From Mesorhabditis belari (Eukaryota; Nematoda; Chromadorea; Rhabditida; Rhabditidae), in NCBI GenBank assembly GCA_958450365.1, contig CAUEEP010000759.1, positions 1,904,501 through 1,968,500 on the forward strand: DNA of 64,000 bases. Direction: 5' to 3'. The notes under the pieces are model-generated. The model did no database searches. It had not been told where the DNA came from and worked only from the letters and a program-made list of their open reading frames with translations. Shown one piece after another: positions 22,601-34,319 of the stretch. Within the stretch, counting starts at the first letter, position 1. Each line of letters starts with the position of its first letter. Position numbers and translations under genes: made by a program.

Positions 22601-25600
22601 GAGTTGGGTAATGCCTGCCTGTCTGCCTGCCTGCCTGCCTGCGAGAACTTTGCTCTGTGCCTGCCAGAAGGAGTTTTATTCGAGAAAATAGACTGGGTTT
22701 TCCACCTCAACAATTCACTAGCCTCAACAAGTTCTCCAGGTTCATTCACCCAAGTACTGGATTGAAAAGTAAGTCGATTTTTTTTGTGGAAAACTCCTTC
22801 TGGCAGGCACAGAGCAAAGTTCTTTTTCTATTTAATTACCAAACTCAAAAAAAAAAAAAAGCTCGATTTTCGACATTCAGCTTCGGTTTAATTAGCGCGC
22901 TTTATTGGGAAAGATGCGTTGCGTGTATGCCCTCAATTTCTTCCCGAATTCCTTTGAGTCATTCCCTTGAGTCATCCCTTTGTGTTGACGAGTTGATCAA
23001 CAATTCTTGACCAGCAATTAATCCCTTTTCAAATGCACAATGAAATTCTTAAGTAAGACAGAGGAACAGAGGAATTGTTAAAGAAAAAAAGAAAAAAGAA
23101 AGAGGGGAAACGGGTTAAAGTCATATTTAAAGGAAATCCTTAAAGATTACAGCTATTTTAAATCATTTAAAGTCATTTAAATCATTTTAAAGTCAACTAC
23201 AATACCCAAACGAGGCTATATCCATCCTAAGCCTGTACCCATCCTAAGCCTGTACCCATCCTAAGCCTGTACCCATCCTAAGCACTCATCCTAAGCACTC
23301 ATCCTTTAAACAACTCCAATAGCAAACAACTCCAATAGCTATCCTTTTAGAAGCCATCAAAAGAACGACAATAACAGAAATTCTCATTTTTATTTCTTTT
23401 ATTCTTTTATTTTATCATTTTTTTATCAAAAAAATTTAGGAAAGCAAAAAATTGATGATTTGTTTTTTGAGAAATCATCGTGCTGTCAGCTCTGAGCCAA
23501 ACTGATATTTTAGTTATCGGGATATCAAAAGGGATCCACTCTCTTTAACTTAACCCAAATTCTAGTCCACATCCGTTTATACCTAGAAACGAATAGTGCT
23601 AACTTTTTCCGAGAACTTTCTTTCCAACCCAATATTATAATCTATAGATAAGTTGAAATTCTATAGATATCTATAGATAAGTTGGAAAAAGATATGTCTA
23701 GCTAGAGTCTAGAAATAGGTATGTCTAGCTAGAGTCTAGAAATAGGTATGTCTAGCTAGAGTCTAGAAAAAGGTATGTCTAGCTAGAGTCTAGAAATAGG
23801 TATGTCTAGCTAGAGTCTAGAAATAGGTATGTCTAGCTAGAGTCTAGAAATAGGTATGTCTAGCTAGAGTCAGAAAAGGTATGTCTAGCTAGAGTCAGAA
23901 ATAGGTATGTCTAGCTAGAGTCTAGAAATAGGTATGTCTAGCTAGAGTCTAGAAATAGGTATGTCTAGCTAGAGTCTAGAAATAGGTATGTCTAGCTAGA
24001 GTCTAGAAATAGGTATGTCTAGCTAGAGTCAGAAAAGGATGTCTAGCAGAGTCAGAAATAGGATGTCTAGCTAGGTCTAGAAATAGGTATGTCTAGCTAG
24101 AGTCTAGAAATAGGTATGTCTAGCTAGAGTCTAGAAATAGGTATGTCTAGCTAGACTCTAAAGCTATTTCTTAACTAGTGCACCGATAAAATAGACTGCA
24201 AAAAGGTGTAGTTAGTCTGTTCAGAAATCTTTCTTCTGTTCAGAAGTCTGTTCAGTTCTCGTCTCTCTTCAAAAAGTCTTTTCGTTTCTTTTCGTACTTC
24301 CGTTGAATTGAAAAGCAACAAATGCACAAAATGGATTATGGTTTATTTCATTCGGATCTTTTCTAGTGAGGCAGAAAGTAGAACAGAAAACTTTCTATTG
24401 TTTTTCAATAGTCATAAGATACTGTAGGGAATACTGTAGCCTAGATACTCTAGAGAATACCGTAGTCTAGATACTCTAGAGAAGACTGTAGCCTAGATTC
24501 TCTAGGGAAGACTGTAGTCTAGGTCCTTTAGAATCGATCAAAATAGCTACAGTACTCCAGGCTTAAAGGATTTGAGTATAAAAGCTCGTAAAACTCTCAT
24601 CAAATCTCTCACCTCATAACCGGCAATCACTTTCCCGACGTTTTTCCGAAAATCGCACTGCTCATCAGCCATAATCGGAATTGTGGCCACTTCGGTGAGA
24701 AGGAAACCAACCTAAAGCGCTGACTACTTTAGAATCCATCGACTACTGTTAAGGATTGCATTTTAAAGTACCGTAAACCCTAAATCCACCGAATTTCGAA
24801 AAATCTCCTTACCGCAATGATCTGCGCATTCACGCATTGCTTCTTGATGGTGAAGAGGAGCTCGGCGGGCACCTGGGAATGAATGGCTCTTTGTGGTTTA
24901 TGTTAACGCTTTCTGAACTCTTCCTGGGATTCCTGGGAAAGGCAAAAAAAGAAAGTCATGACACGGCCGGGAGTCGACTGTGTGGTTTGTAAATAACAAT
25001 GCTCCCGACTGCGCCAAGGAAACCACCAGCCAGAAAAACCCGCTCTTAGGCTTCACGAAGGGCGTCTACGTGTTTATCTCTAGATTATATCGATATCGAA
25101 ACACCAGTTTAACAGCTGGTTTTTCTGGATAGGGACGAGTAGTCACCATGGCGCAGTCAGGGACCGGCTTGTGCCCAGCAGGGTCCGGGTTCGACTCCTG
25201 GCTTTGTCAGGATCTTTGTTTTTTAAAAAAATGAGATATGAGATGCATAAATACATCAAATTCTAAGTCTAAGAAACTAAAAATCATGTAAATCGCTTAC
25301 GGACAGACAGACGAACGGACAGACAGACAGATAGACAGACAGATAGACAGACAGATAGACAGATAGACAGATAGACAGACAGACAAACAGATAGATAGAC
25401 AGATAGACAGATAGACAGATAGATAGACAGATAGACAGATAGACAGATAGATAGACAGATAGACAGATAGACAGACAGACAGACAGATAGACAGACAGAC
25501 AGACAGACAAACACTACTCTTTTATATAGTAGATATCTACAATTAGATTATACAAATCTATCTATAATTCTGTCTATTTTCGGCTATAACTTGTCAATTT

Positions 25601-28600
25601 AAAGCTGACCCTCTCCCCAATCAACATCAATCGTTGAATCGATGCCAATTTCGTCTTGCTTGCGCTAGCCACTTTCAGCAATAGCCTCAAAGCGGCTCCG
25701 TTTGTGATTAAAGTTGAGCATCTGAAAAGTTCTATAATCTATTTAAAAAAGAAATCTATTTAAAGCAACTACCAGCACTCCACAACTACCAGCACTACCA
25801 GCCTATTCTCAAAGCCTTAAAACCCTTACTGATATTTTTGAATCGACTGGAAGAGATTTCGAGGTAACGGCGAGGGTTCCGGGAACACTGTTCGACACTC
25901 TAAAAGCTTCATAGCTTACTGTAGTCGCTGGAAAAGCTACCGCTAATCCCGGCAGATAGATTTCTTTAGATCTAGACAATGTTTACAAACAAACCGGTCA
26001 GAAATGGAGCCAACACACAGAGGGAAAAGATTGGAATACGGAAAATCGGCAGAGCGCAGGAGAGAATGTGCTAAAAGGATTCTGTTTTGAAGATTTCATT
26101 GAAGATTTCATGCTAAACGGATTTTCAAGCTCAAAAGAAGCTACGAGTACTGTGTCTGAAACTGTGTGTCGAGTACTGTAGCTATCAGAGTGTAAAGAAA
26201 AGCGCGCTTCGAATCACCCGGTGCTGACAATTTGTCAAGTGTTTGCTTACGTTTAAATCGATGACAACAAGCTCGTGCTTCGAGCTGCCATGCTGCCATG
26301 ATATGCTGTCATGATTTGAAACAAGGAAAAACCCCTGCTGAATCTTCTTCCCTTGGCAAAGCTTTAGGAGATGATTGTATCAGTGTCGTCGATGATTTCA
26401 GCGTTTTCGAGATGGCAATGAAAGCCTCCAGACAGCAATGAAAGCCCCAAGATGTCCCTGGATGCCCCTAGATGTCCCTGGATGCCCCTAGATGTCCCTG
26501 GATGCCCCTAGATGTCCCTGGATGCCCCTAGATGTCCCTGGGTGCCCTTAGATGTCCCTGGGTGCCCCAAGATGTCCCTGGATGCCCCAAGATGTCCTGG
26601 CTGCCCTAGATGTCCCTGGATGCCCCTAGATGTCTCTGGATGCCCCTAGATGCCCCTGGATGCCCCAAGATGTCCCTGGATGCCCCAAGATGTCCCTGGA
26701 TGCCCCTAAATGTCCCTGGATGCCCCTAGATGTCTCTGGATGCCCCTAGATGCCCCTGGATGCCCCAAGATGTCCCTGGATGCCCCTAGATGTCTCTGGA
26801 TGCCCCTAGATGCCCCTGGATGCCCCAAGATGTCCCTGGATGCCCCTAGATGTCTCTGGATGCCCCTAGATGTCTCTGGATGCCCCTAGATGCCCCTGGA
26901 TGCCCCAAGATGTCCCTGGATGCCCCAAGATGTCCCTGGATGCCCCAAGATGTCCCTGGATGCCCCAAGATGTCCCTGGATGCCCCTAGATGTCCCTGTG
27001 TGCCCCTAGGGGTCCCTGTGTGCCCCTAGGGGTCCCCGTCTGCCTCTAGATGTCCCTGTGTGCCCCTAGATGTCCTCGTCTCCTAGTACTGTAGATTGAT
27101 CTGCAAATGTTCCGGGTAGTGTAATCAAGTACAGTACTTTAGACAAGTCTAATGTTTAAGTTTTCACAATACTCACGTCTCGTTTCACTTTGAATGCATG
27201 AACGGCCGCTCGAGCACCATTCAAGATCTGGTGATGAGTGAGAGCGACCAATTTTGGCTCACCCGATCCACCCTGAAAGCCACAATAGCCACAATAGCTA
27301 AGGATTACTGTGCAGCCTCTTCACGGGACTACGGTCGCAATCCTTTCGCTTGATTACTGTAGAACAATAAACGATTGCTTAGCTTTTGCTTAGCTTTTGC
27401 TTAGCTTCAATTTTTGGCCAAACCAACCTGCGTATACTGCAAGCAAGCGATTTTGTTCTCGTCAAACGAGTTCGGTGATGGTAATCGCTGGATTTGGTCG
27501 GGTGTCGCTTTGAGATAGACATCGGAGAGGGTGAAACAGCCACTAAATAGTGGAATCTAGTAAATCTTGCTGAATGGCTTAGGCTACAGGTTCCAGGTGT
27601 GGAACAGAACCTGGAGATGGTCTGGGTATGGTTCTAGAACTGGGCATGGCCTTGACTTGGTATCTGGACTTGGATCTGAATTGTAAACAGACCTGGATTT
27701 AGATTAGATCTAGGTGTGAAGTGCCTGGGACTGGATTTGATCTGGATCTGATCAATACCAGAGTCTAGTAGCTGAAGTAGATCTAGATCTGGTTCTGGAC
27801 TAGATCTAGACCTGGTTCCTATCTAGGAACTGAACCCTGAACCTGGATTGGATCTAGATCTGGATCTGAAGGCTAGGCTCCTGGATCTGATCTAGAATTG
27901 AAGATGGGACCTAGATCTGGCTCTGGACCTAGACTCGAGCCTGGTTCTAGATCTAGACCCAAGCCTGGTTCTGGATCTAGACTCAAGCTTGGCTCTGGAT
28001 CTAGACTCAAGCCTGGCTCTAGATCTAGCCTGGTGACAAGTTCTGGCTTCTAACCCGTTCTAGCTCTAGGTTCAATGGTGCTAGACTTGTAGCACAAAGG
28101 CTACATAGTTACAGTATCTAAATAGTTAGATATTAGATAGATGTTTCTAAGATAAACTCACGCATGTGCATAGTCCTCTTCAGCCAGAATGACATGTGTC
28201 AGAGTAGGCAAAAGGTCGCTTTTGATCGCGCCACGTTCGGAGATTTTGATCTCGGGATGGAGCTCGAGGAGGAGGTCTGAAGAGAGCAAATGTTTCTAGA
28301 GGTAAAAAAGGTTATTGTAGCTAGTACTGTACTGTACAAGAAGTACTGTAGTCTGCGACTAAGCTGAGACTGAGATGCACAATAGTTACCATAATCCTTT
28401 AGACTAAACGAAAGCGAAGTAAAGCCAAGCAAAGCAAAGCAAAGCCAAGCCAAGCAAAGCAAACCCAAGCCAAGCAAAGCCAAGCCAAGCCAAGCCAAGC
28501 CAAGTTAATCCAAAAAAGCACTAGAGCTACTGTAATCCGTTTGACATCAAAAATCTGTCAGTACTCAACAGTACTATAAATCTTGAGCTTTTAAAACCCA

Positions 28601-31600
28601 CTGTACAAATACTCTTTGATCTTCAGCACCGGGAAACAGACGATTGCTTTAAACTCTCCCTGAAATAACATCCATCTCTTATCTATTTACATCTATTCTC
28701 TATCTCTAACCTTATTTAGGATTCGAGCAAAAATCTCAGCGTTCGGGAAACCTGGATTTGCGAGAGTGAAGATAAGACCAGCACGAGAGGCACCGAGGGC
28801 ACAGAGGAGGGCCTGAATGGAGAAAAGTTTACGGGAAATATCTAGCTTTTCGGAATTCGATTACTGTAAATACCTAGAGATACAATAAAGCTGATTGTGC
28901 ATTGATTACTGATATTTTGAATATAGCTAGATATAGGAATTATCTAGAAGCAATTCTGACTACGAACTGACGATCAGATGCCAAGAGCAACAGAGAGCTG
29001 GAATGGGGGTACTGTAGATGAGATTACGGGAGATATTTTGATAATAGATACTTCTAGATAAGAGATCACTGTATATCTAGCTATAACAATGTTAGAAGCG
29101 CTTGGTACTGGATCTTCGAACCGCTAGGGAAGCTAGGGAACAGTTATGGGAACTGGATTTGACTGTGAACCAGAATCTGAGTCTGGACTGGGCCTGGTTC
29201 TAGACCTGGATCTAGATTTGGATCTGGTTCTGGATCTGGTTCTGGATCTGGATCTAGGCCTGGGCCTGGATCTGGAACTGGATCTAGGTCTGGATCCGGT
29301 TCTAGACCTAGATCTAGATTTGGATCTGGTTCTGGGTCTGGATCTAGGCCTGGGCCTGGGCCTGGATCTGGACCTGGATCTAGGTCTGGATCTGGTTCTA
29401 GACCTAGATCTAGATTTGTATCTGGTTCTGGGTCTGGATCTAGGCCTGGGCCTGGATCTGGAACTGGACCTAGGTCTGGATCCGGTTCTAGACCTAGATC
29501 TAGATTTGGATCTGGTTCTGGGTCTGGATCTAGGCCTGGGCCTGGGCCTGGATCTGGACCTGGATCTAGGTCTGGATCTGGTTCTAGACCTAGATCTAGA
29601 TTTGTATCTGGTTCTGGGTCTGGATCTAGGCCTGGGCCTGGATCTGGAACTGGACCTAGGTCTGGATCCGGTTCTAGACCTAGATCTAGATTTGGATCTG
29701 GTTCTGGGTCTGGATCTAGGCCTGGGCCTGGATCTGGAACTGGATCTAGGTCTGGATCCGGTTCTAGACCTAGATCTAGATTTGTATCTGGTTCTGGGTC
29801 TGGATCTAGGCCTGGACCTGGTTCTAGATCTAGGTCTGGATCCGGTTCTGGACCTAGTTCTGAACCTAGATCTAGGTCTGGATCTGCTTCTGGATCCGGT
29901 ATCTGGACCGAATTCAGCTAAAGCCAGCTTCAGAACCAGAGTCAGCTAGGGAAGCTCTTTTAAACGACAATCATCATTAGCCTTGATCAGTTTGAGAGCA
30001 TCTTCGTCATTAAACTTGATGAGTGCCGAGTTTGCTCAAACCTGTGAATAATTCGATCCGGCGATCATGACCCGATCGCCCGGCCGCAAACCGATGGCAA
30101 GTAAACCGGCTGCAATCGTTTCCATCTAGAAATTCGGATATCAAGAATAATCCTAGCTAAAAGGTAGCTAAAAGGTAGCTACAAGTTGTAGAATTTGTTA
30201 AATCTCACCTCTTTCCGGCATTTCTCGAAGGTGAGACCGATCTGAAATTCAAATTGGTTTCATAGGGATCACTTTTTTTGGCTTTTTTTGGCTTTGTTTG
30301 GCTTTTTCTCACTTGCTGCCCATCAAACAGCTGACTATAAAACTCTAGAAACAAAATTTTCCATAAGATAACCATTAAAAACAATGTAATGTCTGAAGCG
30401 GTCATAGGCGATTCCCTCTAAACGATATATGACACAAGGCGAAAAACCGAAAACTCGAAAAACCACTTTTTCCCAGATTTGGTTCAATTACCCAACTTTC
30501 GACCTTTCGAGGGTAAAAGACCTTTCGGTAATTTGATGCCTTTGCAGTAATTTGATTAATTCAAACTTTGTTGTGACATCCAACTAGAATATAGCCAAAA
30601 TACTAGCTTGCCTTACTCTTGTAGAGCTAGAGTTACACAGGCGAGAAGTTTTACTCAAAAAGTGCCTGACTTCAAAGAGGCTATATGGCTATTTTGAGTA
30701 ATCCAAAGTTTAAAGTGACATCCAATTTAGATCTAGCTAAAGTATTAGATTGTCTTACTCTTATAGAACGAGAGTTTTGTCGCCAAGGAGTTTTGAAGTT
30801 GGTTAGTTTTCGAGAAATACGAAAAAATGCAAGAATTGTGATCGATCGAGATGTCCAAAAGGACCGCCTGGACCTGATGGAATCCCTGGAGATCGGGGAA
30901 TTGATGGTGGGTTGGATAGGGAGGAATGGAAGGGTCCAATCCATGGCAGAGCCAGGACCAGCCCAGGTCCATAGCTAGATCCAGAGACCAGACCAGCCCA
31001 GGTCCTTGATCCAGCATTCCTATTTCGAGTAACCCAAAGTATATTGTGACATCCAACTTAGATCTGGCTAAAGTATTAGCTCGCCTTACTCTTGTAGAAC
31101 AAGAGTTACACGGGCGAGAAGTTTTACTCAAAAAGTGCCTGACTTCAAAGAGGCTGTATGGCTATTTTGAGTAATCCAAAGTTTAACGTGATATCCAATT
31201 TAGATCTAGCTAAAGTATTAGATTGTCTTACTCTTCTAGAACAAGAGTTACGCCGGCAAGAGTTTTCCTTGAAAAGTGCTTGACTGAAATTCCGTAATGC
31301 AGGAATTTGATCAATTCAAGCTTTGATGTGACATCCAACTAGAATCTAGCCAAAACATTCGACAGCTTACTCCTTCTAGAAAGAGAGTTACATCGACAAG
31401 AAGCTATCAAAGTTGATTCGTTTAGCAAATTCGGTTAATTTTTCTACCTTTTCGGCGTCAAAAGCCAAAGCGATCCGGTCTTTCACTCTTGATTTCAAAT
31501 AAATCAAATCAGGAATCGTTTGCGAGTTTTTTTCGAGACATTTGTTGGCACGACCCTAGAAAAATTGAAGGATTTGATTGGAAATATATGGAAATTTATG

Positions 31601-31705
31601 GAAATCGATGATCTTATGTATTTAGCTTATAAATTTTATAACAAAACGAACGATAAGCCTTGTAAAATCAAGACAATATGGAGAATCATCGTTTTCAAAA
31701 GACAT
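19686..31705 (-). CDS. ACSF2-like acyl-CoA synthetase, probably catalytically impaired
   Basis: Exons from the 5' end: 31652-31705 (tentative), 31448-31555, 30209-30241, 30042-30125, 28711-28812, 28602-28659, 28162-28276, 27428-27542, 27177-27272, 25987-26070, 25830-25897, 25610-25721, 24813-24872, 24613-24711, 22406-22542, 21660-21732, 21356-21427, 21128-21241, 19686-19799 (565 aa; human ACSF2 has 615). The order and wording follow medium-chain acyl-CoA synthetase ACSF2 of the ANL family throughout. Examples are GLRPGDRVMIAGSNYSQ, SRAGLIFTLANPGFPNAEI, FPEPSPLPRNLFQSI and a C-terminal IQKWKLRE. The P-loop-like A3 motif is YTQGGSGEPK (221-230) rather than YTSGTTGxPK. TGD (441-443) is kept. The A8 hinge (GR...G.NIYP) is lost. 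The A10 catalytic Lys of GKIQK reads CRIQK (Arg547). All junctions are in phase and no stops occur, so it is a maintained gene and possibly a pseudoenzyme. No mitochondrial presequence is visible. Confidence 0.82.
19847..21020. mobile_element. nested Tc1-like / fold-back element in the ACSF2-like gene
   Basis: Arms of about 170 bp (about 19847-20036 and 20850-21020, inverted) share GAAACC..TTTTGGTGTCAATGG-like and CGAAATTTCCAAAAAGATAC-like blocks. A third inverted arm at 20120-20275 makes a smaller fold-back of 19847-20275. The stretch ATTGATTTTTGCCTCATC occurs twice (20279 and 20547), showing internal duplication. The whole element lies in the last intron, between exons 21128-21241 and 19686-19799. 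Confidence 0.75.
20430..20745 (-). pseudogene. Tc1-type transposase fragment
   Basis: Reads in order: ETIRRRLNQAGLYARAARK (end of the DNA-binding domain), HWRQDLP, LFTDEAKINLFHADG (first catalytic Asp, compare SDES.F.L), and SIMCWG (compare V.VWG). These are landmarks of Tc1/mariner DD34E transposases. The second Asp (DN..H) and the Glu (NPIE) region are absent, so the copy is dead. Confidence 0.8.
21850..22275. repeat. interstitial telomere-like tract plus fixed cassette (copy 1)
   Basis: Degenerate GCCTAA/GCCTGA/GCCCAA hexamers, variants of the nematode telomere repeat TTAGGC, fill 21850-21957 and 22100-22275. Between them lies unique sequence ending ACCCAAATAG and CTAGCCGCTAGCCTTCG. A 9-bp hairpin (CTTAGTGCG...CGCACTAAG) lies at 22070-22107. 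The cassette recurs at 53.9, 54.9 and 57.2 kb. It lies in an intron of the ACSF2-like gene. Confidence 0.8.
22644..22826. mobile_element. MITE-like element with about 35-bp terminal inverted repeats
   Basis: AGAACTTTGCTCTGTGCCTG at the left and its reverse complement at the right (about 22790-22825) enclose 110 bp. TGCCTGCC tetramer repeats abut the left end. Confidence 0.75.
23215..23345. repeat. GCCTGTACCCATCCTAA repeat
   Basis: Four copies of a roughly 17-bp unit, then CACTCATCCTAAG copies, in the 22542-24613 intron. Confidence 0.8.
23680..24165. repeat. 27-bp minisatellite
   Basis: About eighteen copies of a unit containing ATGTCTAGCTAGAGTCTAG and AAATAGGT. A few copies near 23870 and 24030 carry short deletions. 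Same intron of the ACSF2-like gene. Confidence 0.95.
25142..25205 (+). other. tRNA-like sequence (A and B boxes)
   Basis: TGGCGCAGTCAGG (A box) at 25149 and GGTTCGACTCC (B box) at 25188 have tRNA spacing, but the 7-nt acceptor arms do not pair. It is a tRNA relic or the head of a tRNA-derived SINE, inside an intron of the ACSF2-like gene. Confidence 0.45.
25298..25513. repeat. GACA/GATA tetranucleotide array
   Basis: About 53 tetramers mixing GACA and GATA. The minus-strand Cys-Leu-Ser-Val frames are artefacts. Confidence 0.95.
26450..27080. repeat. 20-bp minisatellite
   Basis: About 31 copies of CCTAGATGTCCCTGGATGCC with variants (CCAAGATG, TCTCTGG). It makes up most of the intron between exons 27177-27272 and 25987-26070. 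Confidence 0.95.
27590..28075. repeat. degenerate CTGGATCTAGA repeat
   Basis: Hexamer-based (GGATCT, GGTTCT, GGACCT) irregular array. Its sequence class matches the array at 29160-29890. Confidence 0.8.
28390..28508. repeat. AAGCC/AAGCA pentamer repeat
   Basis: CCAAGCAAAG-type run in a short intron. The minus-strand Leu/Trp-rich frame is an artefact. Confidence 0.85.
29160..29892. repeat. hexamer satellite with 186-bp higher-order repeat
   Basis: GGATCT/GGTTCT/GGACCT/GGCCTG hexamers. The marker GATCTAGATTTGTA recurs at 29407 and 29593, a 186-bp (31 hexamers) higher-order unit. A 267-codon plus-strand frame of alternating Leu with Asp/Gly/Val is open only because 6 is a multiple of 3. It lies in an intron. 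Confidence 0.95.
30545..31400. repeat. GTGACATCCA-containing dispersed repeats with a captured collagen exon
   Basis: Units of about 130-150 bp contain GTGACATCCA at 30573, 30715, 31046 and 31328 (and GTGATATCCA near 31188). Each is followed by ATCTAGCTAAAGTATTAG-like and CTTACTCTT..AGAAC-like blocks. Segment 30825-31215 matches 36532-36925, including part of collagen exon 2. Confidence 0.85.
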
Positions 31706-31795
31706 CTTCGAAGAAAAATGATCGAGTTTCGGTTTTAGATCATCTGAAAGTTGATGATGAGGAAAAATTGATGGGAAATTGATGGAAATTGATGG

Positions 31796-32416
31796 AAATT
31801 GATTGAATTGATTGAATTGATTGAATTGATTCAATTGATTGAATTGATTCAATTGATTGAATTGATTCAATTGATTCAATTGATTCAATTGATTCAATTG
31901 ATTCAATTGATTGAATTGATTCAATTGATTGAATTGATTCAATTGATTCAATTGATTCAATTGATTCAATTGATTGAATTGATTCAATTGATTGAATTGA
32001 TTCAATTGATTCAATTGATTCAATTGATTCAATTGATTGAATTGATTGAATTGATTCAATTGATTGAATTGATTGAATTGATTCAATTGATTGAATTGAT
32101 TGAATTGATTCAATTGATTGAATTGATTGAATTGATTCAATTGATTGAATTGATTCAATTGATTCAATTGATTGAATTGATTCAATTGATTGAATTGATT
32201 GAATTGATTCAATTGATTGAATTGATTGAATTGATTCAATTGATTGAATTGATTCAATTGATTCAATTGATTGAATTGATTCAATTGATTGAATTGATTG
32301 AATTGATTCAATTGATTGAATTGATTGAATTGATTCAATTGATTGAATTGATTGAATTGATTCAATTGATTCAATTGATTCAATTGATTCAATTGATTCA
32401 ATTGATTCAATTGATT
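31796..32416. repeat. 9-bp two-letter satellite
   Basis: About 68 nonamers of TTGATTGAA or TTGATTCAA in an irregular order, with partly duplicated blocks of that order. Open frames run on both strands (Leu-Ile-Glu/Gln and Asn-Gln-Phe/Leu). It lies immediately upstream of the putative start of the ACSF2-like gene. Confidence 0.95.
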
Positions 32417-34100
32417 AAAAATAAGCTAAATAGAGCCTGATTGATGAAAAGTAAAAGCTGAGTTAAAAAAGCGAGTATCTGGATGTCACAGAGTCGAGAT
32501 TTACTCTCTAAGTGATTATTTAGATGAGCTAAAAAAAGAAAGATGATAGATTGAAGGGAGAACAATCGGTTAATTGAAAGGACACTTTAAAGCTTTAACT
32601 TGACTCTTGACTCTAAAGCTTTAACTTGACTCTAAAGCTTTAACTTGACTCTAAAGCTTTAACTTGACACTTTAAAGCCTCAAAACTTTATCTAGAGATC
32701 GTATTTCATTTCTAGCTTTTATATAATTGTATAGAAGACATTTTAGGGTTTAAAAGAAGCCTAAATAGCCTTTAAATAGGCCTGAATAGCCTTAAAATAA
32801 GCCTAAATAGAGCTTGATTGTCGTTGAAAACTAGCCGACACAGTTGGATCGGCCTCAGAGTTGGCTTTGATTTTCTTGAACTGGATTATCTATTCAAGCT
32901 CTATTTAGGCTTATTTGAAAGCCTAAATCCTCCTCTATACAATGATATAAAACGTTTTGAATAATATTGTCTCTGGATAAAGTTATGAGCTTTTAAAGTG
33001 CGACGAATAAACGATTGGGATGATTGAATACGATTGGGAGATTGTAATAGAGATTGTGATTGAGAGATTGTAGTTGGGAGATTGCTTGAGAGTTGAGAGT
33101 AGTGCTTTCTGATGAGCTGTTAGAGCTGGGGATCTTGAAACAGAGCTGTTAGGGAGTCGATCAATGAGTCAAGAACGAAAATAACTAGCGAATCTGCTCA
33201 TGCTGATCTTACAATTGGGATGGGGCTAAGATCTGCCTCTCTTCCATCTGCCTCAGCCTCTTTTCCATTGATAAAAACCCAACTCTTTCTTTTCCTAAGC
33301 ACAATCCCTGGATCAATCTTTCGCAAGAGTCTTCTTTCTCCTTTCTTTCTCTTTCTTTCTCTTTCTTTCCTTTTCCTTCTCTTTCTTTCCCTTTCTTTTC
33401 AAGAATAGCAGTTGTTTTCTGTTTTCCTCCATTTTTCCTTTAGTTTCCATGTTTCTTTCAGAAAATCATCCAAAAGACTTAAATTTTCGTAATTGAACTT
33501 ATCAGCAAGATGGTGCAGGCCCACAAATCCAAGAAAAGTCAAGAGTTCTGTCAAAACAACTTCCCGGACTTCATTTCTTTTTCTGATTTCTCTAGATCTC
33601 AGCCCAATGGATTTTCCCGTGTGATCGGTTCTAGAAGTCAAAGCTTGTTCCATCGAAAACGAAAGAATCACTGTTGAAAGCGTGAGAAGAGCTGCAGGCT
33701 ATCGCCACTGTTGACGTTGACGACGTCACTGTTGACGTCGACGACGTCACTGTTGACGTCGACGCTTTCTCGAAACGCCTGTAAGCCTGCTGAAATGCTA
33801 GTGATAGTCGAATTTAAATAGGAACTATAAAGGAACTAAATAGGAACTAGATAGGAACTAAATAGGGACGATAAAGTCACTAAATAGAACTTAAATAGGA
33901 CCTAGATAGGAACTAAATAGAAACTATAAAGGAACTATAAAGTAACCAAATAGGAACCAAATTTAATAGTTCATTTATAATTGTTAATGTACAATAAATG
34001 TGATTTAGTTCAAAATTTGTCTTTTTTTTCTTAAAATCAGAGCTTTATCTTGTTGAGAGAATTATGGTTAGAGCTTTTCGTTGTAGAGATAAACCGACGT
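32417..34100. other. spacer between divergent genes
   Basis: Contains CTTTAACTTGACTCTAAAG repeats (32580-32680), one GTGACATCC core on the minus strand (32480), pyrimidine runs (33330-33400) and a GGAACTAAATA repeat (33810-33960). A minus-strand frame at 33399-33671 has coding-like composition but no connected exons. Segment 33585-33735 is duplicated at 35237-35370. Confidence 0.5.
33399..33671 (-). other. unexplained open frame, part of it duplicated at 35.24 kb
   Basis: A 90-codon frame with a mixed composition (LTELLTFLGFVGLHHLADKF, then a Lys/Trp-rich end) that does not look repeat-derived. Part of its DNA recurs in the opposite genomic setting at 35237-35300. It may be an exon or remnant of an unknown gene or element. 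Confidence 0.25.
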
Positions 34101-34319
34101 ACAGTCGACTCTCTTTATAACAGAATAATAGAGAATGATGCTTAGAGAATGATTTAGAGACGCTTTCATGTTAAATTTGAATTTCCGTCGCAAATTTGAA
34201 ATGCTATTTTCGCGCGACGTCGCATTCCAATTGACGTCGCCGCCAGTTGGAGGTAGTCGATGGGAGCGTCGCGTCGTCGTTTCTTTTTCATTTTCAAATC
34301 ATTTTTTTTTGTCAGCTTA

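Noticed and set aside
25277..25514. Cys/Leu/Ser-rich minus-strand frames
   Set aside because: Tetranucleotide GACA/GATA array.
26250..26340. Candidate extra exon of the ACSF2-like gene ending HELVVIDLN
   Set aside because: The flanking exons (27177-27272 and 25987-26070) already join in phase and align continuously with ACSF2, so no exon is needed here.
29146..29949. A 267-codon Leu/Asp-rich plus-strand frame
   Set aside because: Hexamer satellite inside an intron of the opposite-strand ACSF2-like gene.
29950..30040. Open minus-strand stretch reading ALIKFNDEDALKLIKAND next to an ACSF2-like exon
   Set aside because: It looks protein-like but has a stop between it and the exon and no good splice sites. 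The exon chain is complete without it. Possibly a captured fragment.
31622..32440. Asn/Gln-rich and Ile/Leu/Glu-rich frames of more than 200 codons
   Set aside because: Nonamer satellite read in several frames on both strands. Only the last 18 codons upstream of 31652 are considered a possible first exon.
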